A DNA stretch of 31,690 nucleotides from Phoronis australis (taxonomy: Eukaryota; Phoronida; Phoronidae). The notes beneath the pieces are model-generated. The model was not told where the DNA came from, searched no databases, and saw nothing but the letters and a program-made list of their open reading frames with translations. A program made the translations under genes and the position numbers. Location of the stretch: positions 391,984 to 423,673 of the forward strand of contig NMRA01000107.1 in the NCBI GenBank assembly GCA_002633005.1, given 5' to 3'. Of this stretch, positions 21,601 through 31,028 are shown piece by piece (positions within the stretch are counted from its first letter, which is position 1; each line of letters starts with the position of its first letter).

Positions 21601-24600
21601 TGTCTTTCTAACGCGTTGTCAGGTTTTGTCACATGTACTCTGGGATTTCACGAACCACTGCGAGCTTCGAAGCTGCTAACTCACGGTCTTTTAGAACCAT
21701 TTTTGATTGATTTTGAACTATTTGGAATTGAATCTAAGAAACGAGATTTTTCAAAACTTTTTATTGACATTTTTCAACAAAGTCATCCATTTTTAATTGA
21801 AAAATTAGACATTGACAAAAGTAAGTGAATTTACGAGCACGGCTATCATTCAGTGCCAAGTGACTTACATTTCCCAGAATGCAACGGACACAAACAAACA
21901 TACCATGTCGAGTTTTGCATCAAATTGCTGCACTGATGTCAAAATCCTTATCGACAGGTGTGTGTATTCAGTAGGCAAACACCTACTATAGAGTTTAACT
22001 CAAAAGTATATGTTTTCTGAAACCAGAAAGCCGGTAGAACTTTTTACTAAACTGCCATCAACTGGGTCACATGACCATGCCTGTTGACTGAGCAAAATGT
22101 AACAAAAAGGAATGTACATCGATAGCAATAGCATGACCAAATTTCGTCGAGATGAAACCTCAAAAGCATAAATCGGAAATATTTCGCACTGCGCTAATCA
22201 TATTCCTGGTAATACAACTTCTTCAACACTGACGGTCATGAAGCAAATTATAGCTCTGTCAGCGGCGAAAAATAATAGCTGATCAACGTTCTTGATTCGT
22301 TTTGATGTATAACGAAATGCAACAAAATCAGACTTGAGTGTATATAATCGCCTGTCGCCCAACCTGCAAAGATTTTGTTTTTAATGATTGCTCATTTGTT
22401 TGTGCTCTTACTACAGACTTTTCAAGTCCCATACACCTCTCTTACAATGTATCTCAGCAACGATCAGAAACAGAGAGACAAAGCCACTGCAGTGCGTAAG
22501 TAGGCAGCGAAAGTTGTGGTGTACAGGTTCAACACCTTCCATCTGAAGAAGATTCGAACTACCGTTTTTATTACAGTATAATTGCTGTTTTGACTTTGTA
22601 CCAAGCGTAATAGCGTCGCAAAAGCTCACTTAAAATCCCCATAACTGTTTCAGTGATACATGTAGTAGAATGAATCTTCATTAGCAAGTGTGTTACAATG
22701 TCATATAATGTGATGGTGATAAAGTGTCCAGATTATGGATCTCCGAACTAGTCACTACACGGAAGAAAGACCTCTAATGATTTGTCATCTGAAGAACTTA
22801 ATGACTCTGATACCCTAAAGGTGCTTCACCACATACTTGCTTTCTAAGGGATGTTTAGGCCTACTAGGAGTTTCTGTGAAGACCCTGAGGAATAATACTT
22901 CGTACATGGGTTTGGAATAGTCGCATCATTTCGACGTAGTTGGTAGTGCATCCCACACATACCGAGTAGATGGCACACGTACATGGTGAGCCCCAGAGTC
23001 CAGCCTCCCGTTCAGTAGCGCTAGGACCTCGCTAAAAAGCGAGATTACGTGAGACATTGCCGTGTATTTTAACTACGAACACGTGACTTTGATTAGGTTT
23101 TAGCTAAGTCCTAGCGTAGGTCCTAGCGTCTACTGAACGCACGCCAGGTCTACCGGTACATGGTAAACTATCGTTTCAGGCATTGGCTGCGAAGTAACGG
23201 CCATTGTGTTGTCCGTCGTCGTTCAAGGTCAATTGATAAACCTAACGAGAACAGTGGATTCTTGTTCCAATGACACCAACCAGACATTCACCGAAACTGA
23301 GCAGGTAACAATATAGTTGCCAAGAACCCACTGGCACAAATCCGCAGCACAATTAACTCTCGTTTGCAGAAACTGAAATAATATCCGATGTATTCTATAT
23401 CGTCTGAGCCTTGTCGGAAAAGCGAAGAACGATTTATAACACCCAACTTAACTTTTCAAACTATTCTTACAACCCACTAGCTTTTGCCACAGAAAATGTT
23501 TTATGGAATTTTTATAGAATGTCGAATTGTAAACTAATTTTGTTATAAAATAGAGGTTAACACAACAGCAGTGCACAATAGAGGACAAGCGCTCCTACTA
23601 TCGTGTGTCATTGTGGGCAAAAACACAGAATCACGGAGGGGTGCTGTGGTATTTCTGGAAGTGACTATCATTTTCATGTACGTCTAATTTCAGAGAGGCA
23701 CGTACATGCTTGCGTCGATAATATTCTGTGTAATTTACTGTATCTGCGGACTATGCGTGTTTCTCGGAGTCACAGAACGGGAAGGTAGGAATGACGTCAA
23801 TCCCTTATTCAATCACGCATACAAAAGGTCACTAAACCTGTTTTTGCTGATTATATCCAAAACTGGTGCCCTGCTCATTACCGTATACACATTTACTGGC
23901 TGATCTCATGTCTGATCTTGCCAAAATAAATGGACTAGTCGTGATGGCCGAAAGCATACAATTTTCTACATGTTGCCAATACTTGAAGCTCTAAAACAGC
24001 TAAAGATCCACAGGAGAGCTTTTCACCACTTGGTGAAACGGATATGAACCAAAAGAACAGGAGAAAAATTCTTGTTCAATTTGAGTACTAATCAAATAAA
24101 ATTCCCTTCACATGTTTAGAAAGCCGCAACCAGTCTTACTGATTAATATTTCGCCTCTTTTTACCTTCCTCTAACAACAACGAATCAAATTGTGTGTCAT
24201 CTTCTAACCTTAGTTTTTTCCTTGTGACGTTCATGAAGTGACTCATATGCCAGCCAACGAATGTTCGAATGAACAAGTTTTTTCGAAGGGCTTCATTTCG
24301 GTGCAGTTGTGTTAGCTAAATGTGTTCACGCGAGCACAGTTTTGACGCATGTGGGTTAATGTTTGACATGCTATCGAATGTGAAATGTACGACACTTCAT
24401 TCTACACTTTGAGTGTGCGGACTTCCAGCCCTATTTAGTATTAAGGGTTGGTTCACCGACTAACGATTTTCTAGATTCCAAGGCCTCTGTGCCCACTTGG
24501 CAACACCGTAGGTAGTACACGTATTTTCTAGTTTCAACATACTCCGATGTTGCGTGCATTTTTATTGTAATTTTTAGTGTCTTATTTAAATTCATAAAAT

Positions 24601-27600
24601 TAAGCGAGGTGTGCACTTGACTGGTTAAACTACGATACGTATAGCAAAGCAGTTCATACTATGATGAGCTATGACATGGTGCGTTAATATTGACATCAAC
24701 AAACAAACAAACAAACAAACAAACCAAAACGATAAGAGGAATAATAATAATGGTATTAATATAACAATAATTGTAACAGCAATAACTGTGACAATAGTAA
24801 TAAAAACATTAATAACTATAGCATTACAAAAGGCCTAACACGATACTACTGCAACTACCTCGAGCACTAGCCTGTCCGTTTAAAAGAGACAAGCAGACTT
24901 GAAAACTTCCTACACGAAGAACTTGCTGGTCCTTAGGGGTCGCTCGTGTTTTTAGCTCAGGTGTTTGGTGCAATGGGCTCAACCACGAGGCCTGCACACC
25001 TCTGATGCCCCGCAAATGACATCAGACCCCCTGCACTCTTTTTTACCTCTAGGACTAGTAATAGATCCTACTTTTACTATTTCTAGTAGCATATTGATGT
25101 TCAGTAATTTAGTGCTGTTACTATTACTATTACTATTACCAGGAAGAGATATCTCTTCCTGCTATTACTAATATTAGTACTAGCACTAAGCACTAACTAG
25201 TAATGGAATGTACTTTTACTACTTTTATCTGTCCTATTCATACAACTATTATGATTACTGTCCCGATGTTGACTTTGATATTAACAGCGATAAAGACCAT
25301 GGTTGTTATGAGTTGCTTTAGTAAACTACGCTTCATTTTATTTCAGGCAACGTGCGTGAAAAGCCCGAGCCATTTTTCACATCGCTGAAACTTGTTTTCA
25401 AACACCGGTCGTACGTCATGTTGGTACTGACTTGCCTCTTTGTATTCCTTGCAAACGCTGTAAGTACGTGTATGCCGACCAATACCGAAACCGAAGCGTG
25501 GCGTCTAATGGCGTGTTATTATTTAAGTGGAAATTAAATGTAGTCTTTTCACAGGATTATTTTCGTCCGCAACATCCAACATTATCGTCATATTCATAGA
25601 CACTTGAACGAACTAGAAGGGTGAGAGTCCTTGTACATATATAACGTCGGTACACCTGAGTCAGGTGCAGTTCTTTTAATCAGGATCTTGTCCGATGTTC
25701 AGTAAAATAAACTGTGCGGATGTTTTGACGTCTTGTGTTCAAATCACTTTGATAACATTTCCTGATCTCGAACGTGTAAAATGCTCACTCACTTCACAGA
25801 GAAAAAATGGATATTTTCCTTTTTGAAGGAGTTTAACATCACTTTTACATATTCTACTCATTAAAAATTTATGAAAGCCTTTTCTACAAAGTTCAAACCT
25901 GTAAAAATAATTTTTCCCAAGGTTAGCAATCTGCCAGTGAAGGTTTAACAAAAATTGTGATGCGTATTTAACGAATTATTTGATCGTCTGTTCTACAGAT
26001 TGTTCAAGGGAACATCTCGTTATATCTCACACACTCCGTTGGCTTAGGAGATTGGTTCTCATACTTAGTTCTTGCGATGCTGGTAAGTAACATCTTATAT
26101 TGAGGTTATCCAAGTTCCACAAGGTGAGGGGTTGAAAAGATCTTTTCCTCGGGTCTTACTTTTGTATTTTCTATCATTCGAGTGCCTCGTTTCGGTCTAC
26201 GTTGGAGTTGCCGTCGTCGATACATTTGCGCGTGTCGCGAATCTCGCTCTGTTATAAATATGGAAGTTCAGATAATCAAGAAGAGTGAGTTATGTGGTCG
26301 CACATGATACAAGTGTGCACGTGTTGTCGGAGCATGCGCAAGGCCCTCGTTTACAGTGGGAAAGATGCCTGTACCTTCTGAGAGACAAATATTTTGGGGT
26401 GAGGGGAAAATTCTACTTCCCTATCACCATCAGTAACACCCACCTCACCATGTTGTCAAGTCCTCATAGGCTTTGCCTCAGACAGCCGAAACTATCATTT
26501 TGCACTTCGATGTCACCTGTGTGAGCTACCAGTGATTTGAACCACGAGGGGAATTTTTTAATCACTTGGGTGATTTTTGGACCTCAAAAGAGAACTTCGA
26601 GTGATTTTTCAATATTTTTCAGATGTAAGTGGGGCCGATATTCGGACCCAAAATCGAGGGACTGAGGGCCTGGTAAGTACACACTTGTGACACCAGTTTG
26701 TAGTTACCTTTCACGAGTCCTTTCTGTTTCAGATCATGTCAATTATAACCATTCCCTTTTGGCATTTCATTGCTGTCAAGTATGGAAAGAAAATTTCATT
26801 CGGTGCTGGTATTATAGTAAGTAATGAGCTTGGAGAGGATTGTTGTGGGTCTGTTTTACAGATTTTAAATGTATTGCGCTGGGGTTCGTGAGCATTCCTA
26901 GGGGTCTGGTTCACAATTTTGAATATTTTGTGCTAGGCTTGGTGAAGCTTACAGTTTCAAATGTATCTTACTGTAAAGTTAACGTCTTAGAGAACGTTTG
27001 AACTACTTTTCTGTATTTACTCTAGAGAAGATATCCGTTATCATCTCTACAAAAAATAATACTGGCAATGCCATAAGAATTGCGGTATTTGGTGGGTTAA
27101 ATTCATTCGAATTCTATACTGGTGTTAGTGTCACCGAATAATCGAAAGCCCTTTAGAACAACAGTTGAACCAAATATATAGCACAAATCATAATTACATC
27201 CGTCAAATAACAACTAAAATTTTAATTCCGAACTTGATTAAAACTAAAGGGAAAACGATTGATACCGCGACCTCGTTTGGCCAAGTAGTCATGAATGAAT
27301 CGTTGCTATGGTAAACATATTACTACTCCAAACAGGGTAACCATAACCTCCGGGTCTTAACCGTGTCAAATTTTTGTATTACGATATTCTTTAACTAATT
27401 CAATGAAGTTTCGACAAATAATTGTCTTCTCTTAAACAACGTATTGTTCTGATCGTCTGCTAAAACCTACTGCTGGTCCGGTACATATAGTGCAAGTAGC
27501 AGAAAGCTATCGGTCCCTTGATTTGTTATTTCATGTTAAATTTGTTCCGTATGTTGATTAGTTTATAATTGCTGCTATCTTAAATGAAATAAACACACAC

Positions 27601-29486
27601 TTTATGAGTTAAAATTTCTTGCAGTTCTGTAACGACATATATTATAAACTGATGCTGCCGCTAAGCTCTCTGAGGATTCGTGTAAATGCGCGTCTTAAAA
27701 TAGTTCACAACGCAGGTGGTGATAACTGTGAGTTATTATATCTCGATACATGATATGCAAGCCGATTTAAACGAGGGCTTGCACATCACGTATCTCTATG
27801 TAATAACCCACAGTTATCATCACGTACGTTATATAAATTTAGATTATTACATGGCGAAGTCGTTATCCCCCGTTATCTAGAGCCCTAGTGGATTTTGGAG
27901 AATTATCACCCGAGGGCTTTTTCTATTGTCACATTTTTCTTATGAACAATCCTAAAGACTTTTCCTCGTTTCTAGGTACAGATTCCAGTTCTGTCGTCGT
28001 TGTTTGTCCTTCCTGGCAACATTTATTTAGCTTTCGGCATCAGCGTCCTGGGCGGGTGTGGTCTTTCCGTAACATTTTTCCTACCTTGGTTGATGTTACC
28101 GGATACCCTGGATGAGTACATGCTGAAAACAGGCAACCGGAAGGATACGATATTTTATTCCTTCTTCGTCTTCCTGTATAAACTGTCGTCTGGCGTTGCC
28201 TTAGGCTTGTCTCAGTTAATACTGCAGTAAGTGACACGACCAGTAGAAAATGTTCTAAATGCAGATGTGTCCGGAAAATATATAAGTGTAGGTTGACTAC
28301 CATTATGACAAACGAACATCGAAAACGGGGGCATGCTACTTAATTTGATTAACGTAGTTAAAACCTCTTATTGAACGCAATTACATGAAGTCTTTGCGTG
28401 TGCTGCGTCATTCGGGGTGTGTCGTAGACTTTTTCACACTGCGACTAAGTTGCTTTTCTTGAACGCAGAAAAACATGGAAATGTGCTATTACAATGCTGT
28501 TTAATAGTTGTTGGTACTGTCGTATCGTGCAGTCGCTTGCTGGCTATCCATTGGAATATCTCTCTTTATTCCAGGGCGGGAGGATACGACTCTACCGCAT
28601 GCAAACAACCGCAGTCCGTTGGCCACACCCTCCGATTCATTCTGTCGCCTTTGCCCGTGTTTCTGTATATCATCGGTTTGATATTCATATACAAATACCC
28701 AGTCAACAAGAAGACACGTAAACGAACGCAACAGCTACTAGCTGATCGAAGGTGCGTCACTGTTTTAATTACAATCAATTTTTGTTTTACATATGTAAGG
28801 GTTACATTCAGATTCATAATGCATTGCCGTCATAGACTATATAGTACTTGGACCGCCAATATTTTCAACCCACACGAATAATACGTGTCACTATTGGCTG
28901 CGACACAGCACTATGCACAAAACAGCGCCTGGTGTGATGGCCCATTTCACTTCGCGCAGCAAGTTCGTCCTCTGTCCACTAACCGGAAGCTTAGTTGTTC
29001 ATCCGATGTGAAAGTAAAAACCAATGTTTTTCGAAAGATATCGACTATTGCAAATACATAATTCCCAACATATTCAGTGTCACAAACTTATTTTTTTCTG
29101 ACTGGAAACCAACTGATGACGAGAAGTAGTTCAAGTTAAGTCATACATAAACGTTTTTCTTTCTGATGTTGTCCCAATTTTGAAATATTACTAGCCATTT
29201 CTGAGAAGTGATGTTTTGAAGTTTCATTTTCCAGGGTTACCGTCATACTTTTGTATGACTGTTGTTTTTCGTGACAAAACTTATCTGATGTTTCTTAAGT
29301 GCTCAAGAAAGAAATTTTGAAACCATTTTATTGCATGAGAATCATATTTCTGCGTGTATTTTTAGTGTGAAAGAAGAAGAAAACGTACAAGAAAAAGATG
29401 AAGTACCGAAAGCTCAGAACAAAGGAATCGATTCATTTGACAATCCTGCATTTAATTGGTCCAAGGAAGAATTGACGAGAGTTTAA
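18497..29486 (+). CDS. MFSD2A: MFSD2-type sodium-dependent lysophosphatidylcholine symporter (12 coding exons, 507 aa)
   Basis: Twelve exons with GT-AG borders sum to 1524 nt and stay in one frame from ATG (18497) to TAA (29484-29486). The 507 residues align over their full length with vertebrate MFSD2A/MFSD2B (roughly 500-540 residues), 12-helix MFS proteins. MFSD2A imports lysophosphatidylcholine lipids, including DHA forms, with Na+; MFSD2B exports sphingosine-1-phosphate. Visible hallmarks are the cation motif WDAMTDPIVG (D66, D70), R160 after TAV, a helix-11 Lys (K394 in FLYKLSSG), and Cys188 plus Cys418 at the positions of the family's extracellular disulfide. Sequons NLT (180), NDT (190) and NQT (193) lie in the same loop. 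The upstream frame has a stop at 18380 and no earlier ATG. Acceptor-like TATTTGCAG just before the ATG suggests an upstream 5'UTR exon. Orthology to A versus B is not resolved. Confidence 0.95.
19905..20029 (+). CDS. MFSD2A: MFSD2 exon 2
   Basis: Encodes residues 50-90 plus two bases of W91, including GKFWDAMTDPIVGYLVSRSP and GRLTPW. It carries D66 and D70, the cation-binding pair. The acceptor TTTTTAAAG|CTG was preferred over the TGCAG six bases later because it preserves length against the family. The donor is CATG|GTAAG. Confidence 0.93.
20948..21043. mobile_element. 80-bp hAT-type MITE with 8-bp target-site duplications
   Basis: The element 20956-21035 begins CACAGGCGCTGGAGTTCC and ends with the inverted counterpart (reverse complement CACAGGCGCTCGAATTTCC, about 16 of 19 matching). 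It is flanked by perfect direct repeats GATTAGAC at 20948-20955 and 21036-21043. An 8-bp duplication with CA...TG ends points to the hAT superfamily. It lies in MFSD2 intron 2 and has no coding capacity. Confidence 0.85.
21261..21387 (+). CDS. MFSD2A: MFSD2 exon 3
   Basis: Completes W91 and encodes residues 92-133, including ILFSSPIASTWYFLFWYVPD and AYCLFQTFMT. The human match is IIFSTPLAVIAYFLIWFVPD. Bounded by TTTTCAG|G and ACC|GTAAGT. Confidence 0.95.
22417..22495 (+). CDS. MFSD2A: MFSD2 exon 4
   Basis: Encodes residues 134-159 plus one base of R160, including TFQVPYTSLTMYLSNDQKQR. The family has FHVPYSALTMFIS here. Bounded by ACTACAG|AC and GTGC|GTAAGT. Confidence 0.95.
23009..23139. repeat. 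Inverted-repeat element, MITE-like, 131 bp
   Basis: CGTTCAGTAGCGCTAGGACC (from 23009) and the reverse complement of 23118-23139 match except for one inserted base. Internal CTAGGACCT-type motifs recur next to the right end. It lies in MFSD2 intron 4, ending 40 bp before exon 5. No target duplication was recognised. Confidence 0.7.
23180..23304 (+). CDS. MFSD2A: MFSD2 exon 5
   Basis: Encodes R160-Q201: VTAIVLSVVVQGQLI, then an extracellular loop with C188 and three N-glycosylation sequons. QGQ matches the conserved IQGQIV of MFSD2A. Bounded by TTTCAG|GC and GAGCAG|GTAACA. Confidence 0.95.
23694..23784 (+). CDS. MFSD2A: MFSD2 exon 6
   Basis: Encodes residues 202-231 plus one base of G232: RGTYMLASIIFCVIYCICGL, then CVFLGVTERE. 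The human match is AVILILGVREQ. Bounded by AATTTCAG|AG and GAAG|GTAGGA. Confidence 0.95.
24698..24830. repeat. (AAAC)n microsatellite and AAT-rich simple sequence
   Basis: About six copies of AAAC are followed by an irregular AATA/ATAACA-rich stretch with many AATAAT and AATAAC triplets. Located in MFSD2 intron 6. Confidence 0.85.
25105..25200. repeat. (ACT/TTA)n triplet tract with a perfect 20-bp palindrome
   Basis: TACTATTACTATTACTATTA-type triplets lead into AGGAAGAGATATCTCTTCCT (25141-25160), which is its own reverse complement, followed by more TATTACTAATATTAG. It lies in MFSD2 intron 6, upstream of exon 7. Confidence 0.85.
25347..25459 (+). CDS. MFSD2A: MFSD2 exon 7
   Basis: Completes G232 and encodes residues 233-269: NVREKPEPFFTSLKLVFKHR, then SYVMLVLTCLFVFLANA, the cytoplasmic mid-loop and the start of helix 7. 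Bounded by TTTCAG|GC and GCT|GTAAGT. Confidence 0.95.
25999..26082 (+). CDS. MFSD2A: MFSD2 exon 8
   Basis: Encodes residues 270-297: IVQGNISLYLTHSVGLGDWF, then SYLVLAML. The human match is LVEGNFVLFCTYTLGF. N274-I-S is a formal sequon but lies in a helix region. Bounded by TCTACAG|AT and CTG|GTAAGT. Confidence 0.93.
26733..26816 (+). CDS. MFSD2A: MFSD2 exon 9
   Basis: Encodes residues 298-325: IMSIITIPFWHFIAVKYGKK, then ISFGAGII. The human match is LTIPIWQWFLTRFGKK. Bounded by GTTTCAG|AT and ATA|GTAAGT. Confidence 0.95.
27708..27831. repeat. Intronic foldback with about 56-bp arms
   Basis: The left arm 27708-27763 (containing GTGATAACTGTGAGTTATTA and ending TATGCAAGCC) pairs with the right arm 27776-27831 (GGCTTGCACATCACGTATCT onward) with scattered mismatches, around a 12-nt loop. 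It lies in MFSD2 intron 9, about 145 bp upstream of exon 10. MITE-like; the target duplication is unclear. Confidence 0.8.
27976..28226 (+). CDS. MFSD2A: MFSD2 exon 10
   Basis: The longest exon; encodes residues 326-408 plus two bases of Q409. It includes SVTFFLPWLMLPDTLDEYML and FYSFFVFLYKLSSGVALGLS with K394. The family hallmark LPWSMLPDVIDD is clearly present as LPWLMLPDTLDE. Bounded by TTTCTAG|GT and CTGCA|GTAAGT. Confidence 0.95.
28575..28751 (+). CDS. MFSD2A: MFSD2 exon 11
   Basis: Completes Q409 and encodes residues 410-467 plus two bases of S468. It includes AGGYDSTACKQPQSV with C418, helix 12 (FILSPLPVFLYIIGLIFIYK) and the basic tail NKKTRKRTQQLLADR. Bounded by TATTCCAG|GG and CGAAG|GTGCGT. 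Confidence 0.93.
29366..29486 (+). CDS. MFSD2A: MFSD2 exon 12 and stop
   Basis: Completes S468 and encodes the acidic cytoplasmic tail, residues 469-507, ending NWSKEELTRV and TAA. The acceptor is TATTTTTAG|TG. The phase fits the preceding exon exactly. The tail contains FDNPAF and a C-terminal T-R-V. Confidence 0.88.
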
Positions 29487-29900
29487 TATCAAAAGATTAA
29501 TTGTTTGACTTTGAATGCCAAACTGTATCTTATATCTTGTTCATGTTGTAAATATTGCTATTTTGTGAGAACAACGTTTACAAAGTCTGAAGAAGTACGG
29601 AAATTGGTATTTGTGTATATTACGTATTCCATGTATATAGGAAAAATAGTTTTGCAATATTGTAACGCACAAACTATCTCTTAGGAAGTTTAGAATGCAA
29701 ATATTGTAGCTTCAAGAGTGATATATTTGAAAAATTAAGGTACTGTTTAAAGTATTAGACGGTGGAATGTAAGTCCGTGTTTTCTAACCACTTAGACAAA
29801 TACCTTTTAGGCTTCATTTTGGTTAAATATGTTAGAAAACGAATTTTAACGCAAAACCGACAGTCAAAACTTTTTAATAAATAATGTTCTTTCAACATGA
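29487..29900 (+). other. MFSD2 3' untranslated region (probable)
   Basis: AT-rich sequence after the MFSD2 stop. A canonical AATAAA signal lies at 29876-29881, about 390 nt after TAA. The actual cleavage site cannot be seen. Confidence 0.5.
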
Positions 29901-30138
29901 CTTCTGGATTTGCCATTATAATTTTCCGATAGTTCAGTGTAGGCGAAGTGGTTTCCAAGATAACTGAAAAAGAAAATCCCGGGTATCGATCAAACTTGAT
30001 CAGCATATAAAGGCGATTGATTATGTGTTGCAGAACTCTATCCATATTACTTTGAACAACTGGTGTACATCTGTTGGTACCTTCTCTGAAGATTCTGATT
30101 ACGAATTAGACGGAAGCAGTTCAATACCCATGCGTCCT

Positions 30139-30336
30139 CATGCGCGCATGCACGCATCCGGGGGGGGGGCTCGAATGACAAAAGTCCACTAAAAAGGCGC
30201 GAATGCGCGATTCATAGCTCTGAACATGGTACCCTGTTTTTTTTCTTTGTAGTCCCCCGTTTTTTTTGTGAGCAAAAAGTCCACATTGTCAAAAGTTCGA
30301 GCCCGCTCCCTTTATTTTAGGCCGGGTGTGCGCATG
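30139..30336. repeat. Imperfect palindrome centred near 30,236
   Basis: GGCTCGAATGACAAAAGTCC at 30168-30187 is mirrored by GTCCACATTGTC-AAAAGTTCGAGCC ending at 30303. The outer parts ATGCGCGCATG...CATCCGG and CCGGGTGTGCGCAT also correspond. A run of nine to ten G interrupts the left arm. Probably a foldback element; no coding content. Confidence 0.65.
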
Positions 30337-30474
30337 GTCCTCTTGCATTTTTACTCGTACATGTATAGTAAGGAAGTCGGTTTATTTTAATTTGCAAAAT
30401 ATCTTTCTGTCTTGTTTGACGGACGGTTGTCGTGTCGGAAAACGGTACGAAAGTGGACACGCCTAATGTACTTG

Positions 30475-31010
30475 AAGCTGAAGGCTAGACAGTGACCACC
30501 GTTTCTAGCTGGCCCTAATAGGAACGGTGAAACTTTCCAGGTAATTATGCTTAGACTGATTAAAACGTCCATGTCACACTGTTATAAGTACCTTTTCCGC
30601 ATAGAGGGACACCTGATGAGGCCGTCGATGGCTTAAATTCCTTTCAACTTGAACAAATACTCATGTAATCAAACTTTTTCGTCGAGCCATCCTTCGTTCA
30701 GTTGCCGAAATCGGCAATTGGCCATTTTTACACTGCACGCGCTCCTATTTTTATTGCGCTTGCCAGGAGTGTGCCCAGTGCTGATTTGGGCAACTGAACG
30801 AAGGACTTCTCGAACTAAAAGTTCGATTACGGGAGTATTTGTTTGAGTTGGAAGGAATTAAAGACATTAACCTTCTCCCAAGGTTTCCCTCTGGCTCTAT
30901 GCGCAAAATCTACTTGTCACCAGCGTGACTTTAATGTCTTTATCAGTGCGAGGCTTCACCGTCTCTAGTGGGGTCAGCTAGAGACGGTGGTCACTCTCTA
31001 GCTGAAGGGA
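30475..31010. repeat. Large foldback element (arms about 230-270 bp)
   Basis: An imperfect palindrome is centred near 30,745. Inner arms: CCTTCGTTCAGTTGCC (30691-30706) against GGCAACTGAACGAAGG (30789-30804), with pairing continuing outward through ACAAATACTC/GAGTATTTGT, AATTCC/GGAATT and GCATAGAG/CTCTATGC. Outer arms: AGTGACCACCGTTTCTAG against CTAGAGACGGTGGTCACT (one mismatch). Each outer arm also holds its own small hairpin, for example CACCGTCTCTAG and CTAGAGACGGTG at 30957-30989. A long hairpin is possible. No open frame of note. Confidence 0.8.
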
Positions 31011-31028
31011 ACAAAATGGCTGCATCTC

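Noticed and set aside
18895-22175. GACCAAATTTC...CTCAAAA words in MFSD2 introns 1 and 4
   Set aside because: Short and diverged; may be a dispersed repeat, but cannot be separated from AT-rich chance matches without alignment.
24950-25015. TTAGCTCAGGTGTTTGGTGC, which looks like a tRNA A-box
   Set aside because: No matching B-box downstream and no cloverleaf; left out of the annotation.
26850-26960. Possible 57-bp tandem repeat in MFSD2 intron 9
   Set aside because: The two halves share only scattered words; identity too low to call by eye.
28417-28881. 154-codon plus-strand open frame
   Set aside because: It contains MFSD2 exon 11 (28575-28751), but the extensions on both sides are intron read-through beyond clear splice sites.
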